Virus record (IMG/VR): IMGVR_UViG_3300025598_000142
Coordinates: 1 to 27,407 of that record
From: a virus
Strand: one strand, 5' to 3'
DNA length: 27,407 bases
Shown here: positions 1 to 10,000 of the stretch, piece after piece
Numbering within the stretch: the stretch's first letter is position 1
Layout: each line of letters opens with the position of its first letter
Program-made: the position numbers and the translations under genes
Notes under the pieces: generated by a model
What the model saw: the letters and a program-made list of their open reading frames with translations, nothing else
Told to the model about the DNA's origin: nothing
Database searches by the model: none

Positions 1-113
1 CTCATGTTCTCATAGTGAATAGCGTTACGTTTGTTCACGAAGGTTTCTTTAGTGGTAGGGTCAAATATATGAATGTGCCCTTCTATATGAATTCCTGTTG
101 CGTCCTTGTGCAT
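1..113 (-). CDS. Small conserved-looking phage protein, 3' part outside the window
   Basis: Reading the minus strand from an ATG at 113-111 gives 37 codons without a stop up to the window edge. The peptide begins MHKDATGIHIEGHIHIFD and later reads NKRNAIHYENM. The start is supported by a purine-rich GAGAGA about 6 bases upstream and by a late-promoter-like GATAAATA about 20 bases upstream. The alternating hydrophobic pattern (GIHIEGHIHIFD) suggests a small beta-rich protein. From memory, a similar N-terminus (GIHxEGHxxIxDP followed by RNAIHYENM) occurs in hypothetical proteins next to baseplate genes of marine T4-like phages, but I cannot confirm this by search and assign no function. It is the next gene after the S53 peptidase and has its own promoter. 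Confidence 0.72.
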   Translation of the reverse strand, partial: MHKDATGIHIEGHIHIFDPTTKETFVNKRNAIHYENM

Positions 114-133
114 AGTGATCTCTCTTTATCTTG

Positions 134-141
134 TATTTATC
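134..141 (-). promoter_or_regulatory. T4-type late promoter (GATAAATA)
   Basis: The plus strand reads TATTTATC, so the minus strand reads GATAAATA, which fits the NATAAATA late-promoter consensus of marine T4-like phages. It lies in the 49-bp gap between the peptidase stop and the ATG at 113, about 20 bases before that ATG. This leaves room for a late transcription start and a ribosome binding site. Late promoters of this type need no -35 box and are read by the phage sigma factor (gp55-like) with the sliding clamp. Neither protein is encoded in this window. It would give the left-edge gene its own late transcript. Confidence 0.55.
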
Positions 142-155
142 AATGTTTATAATGT

Positions 156-171
156 GCTAGTTTTATCTAGC
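156..171 (-). other. Short hairpin across the peptidase stop codon
   Basis: GCTAG (156-160) and CTAGC (167-171) form a perfect 5-bp inverted repeat around a 6-base loop. A flanking T:A pair could extend it to 6 bp. It overlaps the TAA stop of the peptidase gene (163-165). No run of T follows it in the transcribed direction, so it does not look like a classic rho-independent terminator. It may be chance in AT-rich DNA, or a weak RNA-stabilising hairpin just before the next late promoter. Confidence 0.22.
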
Positions 172-1392
172 AATGGTAGTCTGTCTAGGATATGTGGGCC
201 CTGTTGAAGATCTAAATCCATAATTACGTTTAGGAAATACTGTACCTGTTCGTATTGTTTTGTATAAAGCAGTTCCAATTGGTGGTCCAAGACCGGTTAC
301 TGGATCCCATCCGCTAGTTCCAGCATAGCCGCTGGTTATTTTTGTATTGTTAGTTCCCACAGTTATATCATAAAATGCGCTGGGGTTGGCATAGGCAATA
401 GTATTCCAATCAGGAGCAGATCTTTTTACTCCTGTTAATTGTAAGTATCTAGCAAGTATGCCTGCCAAAGTTGGACAAGATAAGCTGGTTCCGCCATATC
501 CGCTGATTGATCCGTTTACATAAACTGCATAGGCATTCATGGGAGCTGAAAAATCTGGTAGTCCTCGAGCATTTAGTGCTGTTGGACTGCCTGTTACACC
601 ATTAGTAATTGGGGTATAGTATAATCCTGTTTGCCAACTAGGCAAATTAAACAACACGCTTAAACCACCACCGCCACCCCATGTAGTGCCAAACCCTGCG
701 TCTCTATTGTCATCTGTTTCGCTAGCTCGAGTATTAGTGCCTGAATTGAGTGTTAGTTTTGTACCACCTGCGGATATCACATAAGGACTAGCACTGGGAT
801 AAACTACTCCTAATGCATTCGATGTAGGACTTACTACACTGCCGTAATCTCCAGATGACGCCAAGCAGGTAATTTTTGCAGTTGCCAACTGTTGAAGATA
901 CTGTTCGTCACTATTATATTCGTTGCCTCCCCAGCTGATAGTAACAATATGTATACCATCGGCAATAGCGGCTGACACCATGCTAGAAAGGTAATTGCCT
1001 ATATAAATTGTGATCTGTGCTTGAGGTGCCATACAGGCCGCACAATAGATATCCACTGTGTTTTCTCCGCTGCCTGTATCTGGACTTACACTGAAAGTAC
1101 CGGTCTGACCATCTAACAGCACTTGTCTAACTGTAGGAACTGTATAACTACTACTGATTAGTCCAGCAGTTTGTAAATCACTAAATGACTTGTTCAAATC
1201 ACTTTGAAGGAACCCGCCGCCAAAACTAAAAATTCCAATCTTAACTCCTAAACCAGTAGCAGTAGGAATACTGTATGCTGTTGCTATTTGCGGTGGGGTA
1301 AGATACCCATTGACAGGAATAGCATATGGCGTTTGGCCAGTGTCTGGATCTATTACTGTTTCAGGAATTAAATGTGCAGGAGTGTACGTCAT
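163..1392 (-). CDS. Sedolisin-family (S53) serine-carboxyl peptidase, no pro-domain
   Basis: This 409-aa protein matches the catalytic domain of sedolisins such as kumamolisin. The domain opens at residues 30-43 with LTPPQIATAYSIP, which matches the 'TP..IA.AY.IP' start of mature sedolisins. The acid pair is E110 and D114 (ENTVD), the oxyanion aspartate is D182 (SSGDYG), and the nucleophile is S303 (GGTSLSCP). The glycine-rich 'GGGGLSVLFNLPSWQ' loop is at 239-253. The C-terminal calcium-site pattern is YDIT (341-344) and GWDPVTGLG (361-369), with D342 and D363 as likely ligands. Cellular sedolisins normally carry an N-terminal pro-domain of roughly 180 residues. Here only about 29 residues precede the domain, and I see no signal peptide. 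The basic tail (about 377-409, with KR and several R) is an extra. The ATG lies one base after the fibre stop (TAATATG) with no clear Shine-Dalgarno, which implies translational coupling to the fibre. Family assignment is strong. A role in the virion, either processing of fibre or baseplate or attack on host surface proteins, is inferred from position. Confidence 0.9.
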   Translation of the reverse strand: MTYTPAHLIPETVIDPDTGQTPYAIPVNGYLTPPQIATAYSIPTATGLGVKIGIFSFGGGFLQSDLNKSFSDLQTAGLISSSYTVPTVRQVLLDGQTGTFSVSPDTGSGENTVDIYCAACMAPQAQITIYIGNYLSSMVSAAIADGIHIVTISWGGNEYNSDEQYLQQLATAKITCLASSGDYGSVVSPTSNALGVVYPSASPYVISAGGTKLTLNSGTNTRASETDDNRDAGFGTTWGGGGGLSVLFNLPSWQTGLYYTPITNGVTGSPTALNARGLPDFSAPMNAYAVYVNGSISGYGGTSLSCPTLAGILARYLQLTGVKRSAPDWNTIAYANPSAFYDITVGTNNTKITSGYAGTSGWDPVTGLGPPIGTALYKTIRTGTVFPKRNYGFRSSTGPTYPRQTTIAR

Positions 1393-1393
1393 A

Positions 1394-4051
1394 TTAATTT
1401 TCTAATTTTAAGTATGTTATAGTCACTGTAATAGCCTGTGTTGATCCGCTATTATTTGTAATTCTCAAATACATGTTTGTGCTAGGAGTTCCATCAGCAT
1501 TGTAACCATATACCGCAGGAGTAAAATAAGTTGTAGTTGCAGTAGTTGTTATTGCTTCTGCTACAACACCACTACCTGGTGTTGGATCTGTTGTGATTGT
1601 TCTGCTACTGTCACTTGACTGTGCTGTAGAACTAGTGTAAATTGATACCCAGGCTCCTGCACTTACCTGAATACTATACAATGCATATCCTTTTGCGGCC
1701 GTAACTGTTGCAGTGGCAGCGGCATTGGCAGCCAAACTTGACGTTGTAGTTGCTACTGTTGCTCTACTACTCAATGCTCCACCAAATGTTGGTGCGGCGC
1801 TAATTACTCCATTATTGATAGTAACTGTAGTTCCGTCAATTTTAACACCACCCAACACACTTGTAGTTGCAGTTGGCAATGTGTATGAATACGCATTACT
1901 AATTACTCCGTTACTGATAGTAATAGTTGATCCATCAACTTTGACTCCGCCTAACTGTGTAGTACTAGCAGTGGCAAGACCAATTGTACCGCTAGTGTTT
2001 AGGATACCGCTAGTAGTACTTACCGGAATATAAACTCCGCCTAGAGTAGTTGGACTAGCTGATGGCAATGAGTATGTGTAAGGTGCGCTAATAATTCCGT
2101 TATTAATTGTAACGGTAGTTCCATCTATTTTAACTCCGCCCAATACTGTAGGACTTGAAGTTGGTAAAGTATATTGCGTTGAGCTTATGATACCATTTGA
2201 TATTGATATCGTGGTTCCGTCAACTTTAACTCCACCTAGTACACTTGTACTTGCAGTTGGCAATGAGTATGCACTGGCACTACTAATAACACCGTTGTTA
2301 ATTGTAATACTAGTGCCGTCAACTTTGACACCACCCAATATACTAGTTGTTGCTGTTGGTAATGTATAGTTTGTATAGTTTGCTGTAATTGTACCGCTAA
2401 CGATACTAATTGTTGAGCCATCAACTTTAACTCCACCTAACACACTTGTACTTGCAGTTGGCAAAGTATAAGACGACTGTACAGCACTAATTACACCATT
2501 ATTAATTGTGACCGTGGTTCCATCTATCTTAACACCACCTAGGGTACTTGTTGTTGCAGTTGGCAATGAGTATGCACTGGCACTACTAATAATCCCTGTT
2601 ACAGGATTGATTATAATTGTTGTACCGTCAGGTTTTACACCACCTAATGAAGTAGCTGTTGCAATCGGTAAAGTATAATTTGTATAATTAGCAGTAATGG
2701 TTCCATTAACAATGCTAATGGTCGATCCGTCAACCTTAACTCCACCTAACACACTTGTACTTGCAGTTGGTAAAGTATAATTTGTATAATTAGATGTGAT
2801 AACACCATTACTGATAGTAATTGTTGAGCCATCGACTTTGACTCCACCAAGCACACTTGTTGTTGCTGTGGGTAGTGTGTATTGTGGTGCTGTAATTACA
2901 CCGTTACTGATAGTAATTGTTGAGCCATCAATTTTGACTCCACCTAACACACTTGTTGTTGCTGTAGGTAATACGCTACTAATAACTCCACTTGTTGCAG
3001 TTATTGTTGTACCGTCAGGTTTTACACCACCAAGTACTGTAGTTGTTGCTTGAGGTAATGTATAACTACCTGTATTAATTGTTAATGTAGCTACACCGCC
3101 TGATACACCTGCGGTCACTCCAGTACCTGTAAAATTCAATGTTGTAACTGCACTTGCTACACCTTGTGTAGTTCCCGAATTTTGAACAGTCACACCAGTA
3201 ATACCAGATCCGCCGGCACCGTTTGTGTTGATGGATGTCATCAATCCTGTTCCAGAATTATAAGAAAAAGTTAATCCGGTTTGAGTTCCACCTGTAAACA
3301 TAGCGGCAGCCACAGCTCTAATATTAGATGCTAGTGCAGAAATGTTTCCGCCACTTGCAGAAATTGTAGTACCGTCAACAGTAACTCCGCCTAGTGTGCT
3401 TGTTGTTGCTTGAGGTAAAGAATAATTTGAACTAATAATTCCGTTGTTTATAGTGACCGTTGACCCATCAATCTTAACTCCACCTAATACACTAGTTGTT
3501 GGAGTAGGTAATGTATAATTATTCCCCGAACTACTGATAACACCGTTGCTAATAGTAATTGTTGATCCGTCGACTTTAACTCCACCTAGTACACTTGTAC
3601 TTGCGGTTGGTAGTGAATAATTACTAATTCCGCTTATGACGCCAGTTGTAGGATTAACTATAATGGTTGATCCGTCAACTTTAACTCCGCCTAATGTAGT
3701 AGTAGTCGCAGGAGGAAGAGCATACGAGTAAGGAGCACTTATAACTCCGCCGTTTACTATAACTGTTGATCCGTCAACTTTGACTCCTCCTAGTACACTT
3801 GTACTTGCGGTTGGCAAGGTGTAACTAGAAAAATTAGCACTAATTACACCACCAGCATTGATAGATATAGTTGTACCATCAATCTTAACACCACCTAGTC
3901 TGGATCCCGATGCCACTGGCAATGTATAAGAATTTACTAAACTAGCATACAGCTCAGTAAAATTTGAATTTATTTTAAGGCCGGCGGTACGTAATGTATC
4001 TCCAGTCTTATCTCCAACGGTTGTTCCGGTGTTTATCAGTTGTAAAGCCAT
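1394..4051 (-). CDS. Repeat-built tail fibre / adhesin (19 LGGV units)
   Basis: This 885-aa fibre protein has three parts. Residues 1-40 (GDKTGDTLRTAGLKINSNFTELY) form the short N-terminal motif often seen at the start of baseplate-attached structural proteins in T4-like marine phages. Residues 43-755 hold 19 units of about 30-35 aa. The unit core is Y(T/S)LPTATTSVLGGVK(V/I)DG followed by a short beta stretch and NGVIS. Residues about 237-329 interrupt the repeats between units 6 and 7 with a different segment (VAAAMFTGGTQTG...). Residues 756-885 are a non-repetitive, Ser/Thr-rich, beta-predicted C-terminal domain, likely the tip. Such repeats usually form trimeric beta shafts. Unit 17 is degenerate (LGGVYIPVSTTSG). 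Translation is supported by AAGGA 7 bases before the ATG. Fibre is the best reading. The specific attachment site and receptor are unknown. No chaperone gene of the gp38 or endosialidase type follows; the S53 peptidase occupies that place. Confidence 0.85.
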   Translation of the reverse strand: MALQLINTGTTVGDKTGDTLRTAGLKINSNFTELYASLVNSYTLPVASGSRLGGVKIDGTTISINAGGVISANFSSYTLPTASTSVLGGVKVDGSTVIVNGGVISAPYSYALPPATTTTLGGVKVDGSTIIVNPTTGVISGISNYSLPTASTSVLGGVKVDGSTITISNGVISSSGNNYTLPTPTTSVLGGVKIDGSTVTINNGIISSNYSLPQATTSTLGGVTVDGTTISASGGNISALASNIRAVAAAMFTGGTQTGLTFSYNSGTGLMTSINTNGAGGSGITGVTVQNSGTTQGVASAVTTLNFTGTGVTAGVSGGVATLTINTGSYTLPQATTTVLGGVKPDGTTITATSGVISSVLPTATTSVLGGVKIDGSTITISNGVITAPQYTLPTATTSVLGGVKVDGSTITISNGVITSNYTNYTLPTASTSVLGGVKVDGSTISIVNGTITANYTNYTLPIATATSLGGVKPDGTTIIINPVTGIISSASAYSLPTATTSTLGGVKIDGTTVTINNGVISAVQSSYTLPTASTSVLGGVKVDGSTISIVSGTITANYTNYTLPTATTSILGGVKVDGTSITINNGVISSASAYSLPTASTSVLGGVKVDGTTISISNGIISSTQYTLPTSSPTVLGGVKIDGTTVTINNGIISAPYTYSLPSASPTTLGGVYIPVSTTSGILNTSGTIGLATASTTQLGGVKVDGSTITISNGVISNAYSYTLPTATTSVLGGVKIDGTTVTINNGVISAAPTFGGALSSRATVATTTSSLAANAAATATVTAAKGYALYSIQVSAGAWVSIYTSSTAQSSDSSRTITTDPTPGSGVVAEAITTTATTTYFTPAVYGYNADGTPSTNMYLRITNNSGSTQAITVTITYLKLEN
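1787..3925 (-). repeat. Coding repeat array, 19 units of about 100 bp
   Basis: The fibre gene holds 19 copies of a unit encoding LGGV plus flanks. The copies are diverged overall but share long exact stretches. For example, 39 bases at 2251-2289 recur at 2554-2592, and 35 bases at 2427-2461 recur at 2736-2770. A gap without repeats lies at about 3065-3343. Units vary between 'SVLGGVKVDGST', 'LGGVKIDGTT' and 'LGGVKPDGTT' versions, interleaved rather than clustered. That pattern suggests duplication and recombination among units. Length changes by whole units would stay in frame. Confidence 0.88.
2251..2289. repeat. 39-bp exact direct repeat, copy 1 (copy 2 at 2554-2592)
   Basis: The 39 bases starting TTGCAGTTGGCAATGAG and ending CACTACTAATAA occur identically at 2554-2592, 303 bases away. 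The bases just outside differ on both sides. Recombination between the copies would remove or add 303 bp, which is exactly 101 codons, and leave the fibre frame intact. Confidence 0.9.
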
Positions 4052-4055
4052 GTTA

Positions 4056-7000
4056 TTATCCTTGATCCATTGTTAAATCGCCCTGATCGAACGATGTGCT
4101 AGGTGCATCAAATGTTAAAGCAACAGCTCTCTTTGCACCCAGTGTCTTATTACTTATTTGATTATACTCTGCATACCAAATACCCGGCTCAGCTTTAATA
4201 AATTGAGCTATTTCACTAGTATCTACTAAAATATTTGGAGAGTATTTTCCGTCCCAATCTGTTCCTGTACGTTGATATACAGTGACTCTTGTGCCCAAGT
4301 CTACTTTATTAGTCAATCTTACACGAGCACTAGAGCCGTCAACTGCAAAATCTGCGTCAAATCTAACATCGCCCGCAGGACTATAAGGGGCAATATTAAC
4401 ATTATGTACACTGTATGGTTGTTTTTTCAAACGTATATTTCCAATAAAGAATTTCCAAAAATACAAATAATTTTCTATTGTTGTTGTGCCGTCTAAGTTG
4501 GTTACTGTAATGTCATCAAAGAAAGTTGCGCCACTTGTATGTGCTTCTTGACATTGATATGTATAACTTCCAACATTGACAATATCTCCAACCGCATATG
4601 AAGATCCGCTAGACCAATCGGCAGTGTCTTTGTAACCTCCAACAAAAACTTCTATTTGGTCTGATTGACCAAAATTTGGAGGAATTATAGTATCATACAG
4701 TGACCAACAAGTTTTCACGGTTGTATTTGCAGGAGTGTAATCGATGGTTGCACTTCTGAGCGATGTTTGCGGGACGAATGTTGTACAATAATAATATTGG
4801 CCATTGTACACTACTACATCATTGATATTGTATGATTGTGAATTATTAAATGTACCAATATATGTATAACCTCGCTGAGCAAACCATTCTAATATTCCTG
4901 TAGTGTCTGTTGTAGATCCGCGCACTGGCACAAAATCTACAGAAACAAAATTTGATCCGTCAGCAATAATTGTCTGAACAGTGATTGTATCTTTATAAGG
5001 AATAGTCTCACTAGAACTTATATCTTGAACATACGTTCCAGCAGGATTTGATTTTGCAATTCCAGTTCCTAAAATGCCTCTGCGTAATTGACTTAATACA
5101 TTACCATTTTTTGCGTAATATTGTATACGTTCGCCCTGTATTTCAATAATACCTGGAATTTTATTATCTGTACTTGGAACTTGGAAGTTGGATGCATCTG
5201 TCAGTACTATACTAGTGTCTGTCCATAATAAATCTTGTGCCAATGTTGTTCGTTTCTTCAAACTTAATCGAGTAAACGATGTTTTGTTAGTCATATCTTT
5301 GAATTGTACGTAGGCAATTCCTGTTGTTAACACATTAGTGCCATAAGTTAACACTTCAAACACATCGGATAAAGTAGGAATAATTGCCAGTTGAACTGTA
5401 ATTCTATCGTCATTTAATCTGTAGTCTACTCCTGGAACTAGAAGTGTTGAATTTTTTGTAACCCATATATAATTTTCATCTATAACAGATCTTTCAAGTG
5501 TAATTAATCCTCCCGAAACTCCAGTTATAGAGTAATAGACTGGACTGTTAGCTACTAGTGTTGAATTACTTTCAACAATAACTTCTGTTCTTTCAAGGTC
5601 AACTGAATCATGTTCATATGATGTTAATACTTCTACGATATGAGAACTATCATAGGATTGCGCAAAAGTAATTTGTCTTGTACTAGCATTGTATGTGTAG
5701 CCGTTTGGTAATAGCACACTAACTACAAGTGTTTTTCCTTGATACACTGTATAGGCGGTAGTTGTAATTGTGATGCTAACTACACTTAAATCTACAGTAT
5801 AATCTCTTCCTGCTAATAATAAATTATTTCCTACCAAAACTGATATGCTAGATGCATTGATTGAATAGGGAGGAATTTTATTTGAATTTAACGTATAAGT
5901 AAATTGGTTACTTCCTACTGTAAAATAACTATTAACTGGGGCTGGTAGAATCTGCTGGTCAACCCTTACAATCATGTAAGTTTCATTTGGTAATAAATTG
6001 CCAATTAAATTTTGCAATTGATATGTAGTCGATCCGTTTGTACTAATCCTTTCAGTATTTGTGATGGCAAATGTCTGTTCTGATCCGCTAACAACAATAT
6101 AATTGATTACAGTATTAAGCGCAGGCGGATTAATAAATCTAATTCCTACAGATTTAACTAATACATAATTGCTGTCTGTTTGGAAATACTGAACTTGCGC
6201 TGGCACACCATCAACAAACACAGTAGCAGTAAAATTATCAAGCCACGGTGCTTGGGTAATAAATTCTGTTGTTATTCCGTCGCCGATAAAATAATCTAAA
6301 TCTAAAATATTTTCTCCAGCATATCCTATATTAAAGATTGTTACTATAGAGCTATTAGAAGGTGCTACTGCAAAATTAATGGCACTGTTTTCATAGTCAA
6401 TTGTATAGTCGGTATTCAATGTTTGAATACCCAAATTACCATTTGTACCGGTAACTTTAACCAAAATGCTATTAACTGTAACTGGTTGTTGACCAATTGT
6501 ATAGTTTGTTCTAGATCCGTCAGCAATATAATTGTCTACTTTTATGCGAGCAGAACCCTGTGATGGTCTGTCAAAAACTTTAATAGCAAGAGTATCAACA
6601 ACTTGTCCTGGTACAACTTCTTCAGGAGCAGGACTACTTGTTGGAGTAACTAGGCCGTCACCGTCTAATATAATATCATCTGCCGCTATTCCACTAGCTG
6701 TGGTATAAGCTAAATCTCCTCCAGAAATATCTGTGTCTCTATCTGCAGGAGCAATAGAACCGTCGCTAGTTTCTTGTCTAAATATAAAACTATCACTAGC
6801 GTGTGCTATACCTGCCGGCACTGATACTACACCATCGTGACCGTTAGCATAGATAGTTTGCATAACCGCATAAGGATTAGTAGGACTAGATCCAGAAACA
6901 TCATCATAATCCCCCGCATCTATTCTTATAGGATCAAATTGGCCAATTATATGCACTTCTGTACCGCTAGATGGAGCAATAGCAAATTGAATAACATTAG

Positions 7001-10000
7001 TTGGACTTGTAAAATCTTTTGGAATTGATTGGTCTCGTCTAAAAACTATGTTAATACCATCTGCAATATTTAGATATAAAATTTGATCAAGTGTCAGTTG
7101 AGTGGCTGAATCTATACTTTTTACTTTAACTGTAATTCCAAATGCCGTTAGATAGTTTGTGTTTGTTGTATAAACTGAATCGCCTACTTGTATCAACGAA
7201 GTGTTATTAACTGTTAATATACTACTTCCGGCAGCGTTGGTAACAAACGCAATAACATCACCGGCAACTGGAATAATGTCAGGAGCACGATTGAGAATAA
7301 TTGTAGTTGCATCTATTATTTTAGATATTGTTTGTGTATTAAATGCTGTGCCTACAAGTCCAAGTCCAACAGTTAATCCAGAAGTAGATCCAAGCGTTAG
7401 AACCGTTCCTAATACAAAGAAAGAGTAGGATTGGCCAACTGCGGCTACAGTAAGATTATTACTTAGAATAATTTGAGTTCCGGTAACTGATACAACTGTA
7501 GTGTTATAAGGAACACCAATACCTGATACAAATTGTCCGGCAAAAATATTAGAAGGAAAATCAACTATTATAGTAGACTGTCCGGAAGCTCCGCCTACAC
7601 CCGTTGCTACAGCTACAGTTGTGGTGCTTATAGGATAATTAGTACCATTAGCATTTGCAGAATATTTTGTTTGAACTGTTGAACTTTGTGCAGATGCATT
7701 GTTTGCCAAGAAAACTGTTGGATATAAAAAGAAATTAAACGGAAATATTTTATTCACTCCGTCGCCGTATTCAACAATTTCTGTATACTGACCCCAGTAA
7801 ACGTTAATAGCAGTTCCGCTAGCCGGAACATATGGCAACGTCCATGTTGTTTTAATAGGATTTGAAGTCGTAGGAACTGCGGGTTCAGTAACTGTATAAT
7901 CAGTAAAAGTTGGATCAAATGAATCCCACTTGTCTGTACCGTATGGTTGTTCACTCCATCCACCGCCAGCAGTAAATCCTAAATTGCCAACAATGGTTCC
8001 GCCGTAGTCAACACCTAACATTAGTTGATTATATTCTTTACCTACCATTCCGCTGATAGGATTATAATTAAAATTGATCCTGTCAATAGAATTTAATACA
8101 GATGTATCTTTTACATAAGATAAGGTAGCAATTACATTTGCCGCAAGAGGTTTTACAAAAGTTATAATTCCCGAGTATTGTGTTTCACCATTTATTTTAT
8201 TTTTAATTTGAGACAACGAATAATCTTCTGGTAGCAAAGGATAGCTTTGATTAGTATTTTTATTCAATACTGTTATCGAAGACTTGTTAGTACGCAAATC
8301 TGGTGGCCACGGTAACTCATACGATAACAAAGATCCAGATCCCGGTAATTCAATAGTTTCTTCAATTTTAGAAATATAAGGCTTGTAACTGATACGATCG
8401 AATTTAATTCCAGTTAAGTTGGATCTAACAACACTATTGCCTAATATGGCCACTACTGTTGCAGGTGTTCCGGTCGTACTCAATCCTCCAACTATAGATA
8501 CTGTTGGAGCTTCTAAATATCCAGATCCCTTAGTAAGCAGTATAATTCTGTTAACAACGCCATTTGTAAAAAACGCCTGCGCAGATGCTCCACTGCCACT
8601 TGTACTTGTAAATATCACCTGGGGTTGTGTTACATATCCGCTACCACCTGAAACAATTTTCAAATCAATAACTTGGAATCCAACATTGTCTAACCAGAAT
8701 TTCCAAGGGTACACTTGAACTTCTGGAGAATCTGAAGATATTTTTCCATCAACCACAAATGAATTAATAATACTTAATGAACTATTTTTAATATCAGCAG
8801 GTAAATCAAAGTCAGTGACTGCTGTAGAACTAACATCAGGAGTATTAGTATTTGTATATTGACTTATATACTCTCTAATTTTTGTTCTATAGGGCTTAAC
8901 TTCAGCTATGTAGTCTTGGAAATTGCTAAGATTATCTACAGGATAATAAACAGGTTGTGTAAATCCGCCAACATTATGAGTGGCTCTGACAAAACTAGTT
9001 TTGAACGCCCAGTCAATATAAGGCTGTTCACTATGTGCATAACGTATACTTCTAAAAAATAAATCTAAATAATTTTTATATAGATCCCCAATTAGGATTT
9101 TATCTTGTAAAGTACTAAGAATAATTCGCAATTCAGTACCGGCTTTGATATCGTATGCACCAGTATCATACGTATCTGCATCATAGCCAACTGCGGAGAA
9201 ACTTGTTTGATATACTGTAGAATTGAACTGAATTGTACCAGCTTGAATTCCAACGACTCGATAAGATTGTGTCCAATCTACAGAGTTAGAATTTGCATAT
9301 TTTTCTAACAACATCCACTGTGTCGATGTTGCCATTGAAACTTTTACAATGTTACCAATCTGAGCATTTAAGAAATTCAAATCCACAAATAATTGAACAG
9401 AATAATCTGCCGCAGTAAACTGATTGTATCCGCTGGCATACCAATCAACTTTAGTCCAGTACTGCGTTACATCATATGCTTGTGTTGCTGATCGACTCCA
9501 ACGTCCTACAATACTACCAGTCATATCTTTATAGGTAGGATCAAAAGAATAAATGCTCCAAGAATTACTAGCTTGACTATCACTGCGTACAAGTACAGAA
9601 TAGTCTCGAACAGTGGCAACTGTCGAATCATCATAGCCTATTCCGCCTGCTAGCACAGTTACAGATTGTATTCTTCCATTAGTATCAATATTAGCTCTTA
9701 CTAGAGCATCTTTACCTGAACCAGAAATAGTTATATAAGGCGGTTGAATATAACCACGCCCTGTTGAAATAATAGTAATACCAGTAATTCTACCATTAAC
9801 TATGATAGGAGCCAACTCGGGTCTTATAAACAAATTGATCGAGTATGACAAATCTGCATCTGTATCTACTATTTTGTCATACGACCCAGATATAATGTTT
9901 GGCGGTGGATCTACTTTATACAAATCTTCAATATTATAATTATCGACGATTTGATTTTTTAATAAAATCAAATTTACTGCTTCTATAAATTGTTTCAATG

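Noticed and set aside
163-1392. Subtilisin (S8) peptidase
   Set aside because: There is no subtilisin Asp-Ser-Gly or catalytic His motif. The Glu-Asp pair, the oxyanion Asp and the C-terminal calcium-site pattern fit S53 instead.
1713-3053. Open frames on the plus strand across the fibre gene, with a repeating 'STLTPPNTLVVAVG' peptide
   Set aside because: They are exact antisense readings of the LGGVKVDG repeats. Their periodicity comes from the fibre gene, and no ribosome binding sites support them.
1787-3925. CRISPR-like array of regular repeats
   Set aside because: The repeats are coding, diverged and directly adjacent, with no unique spacers of constant length. The frame runs through all of them.
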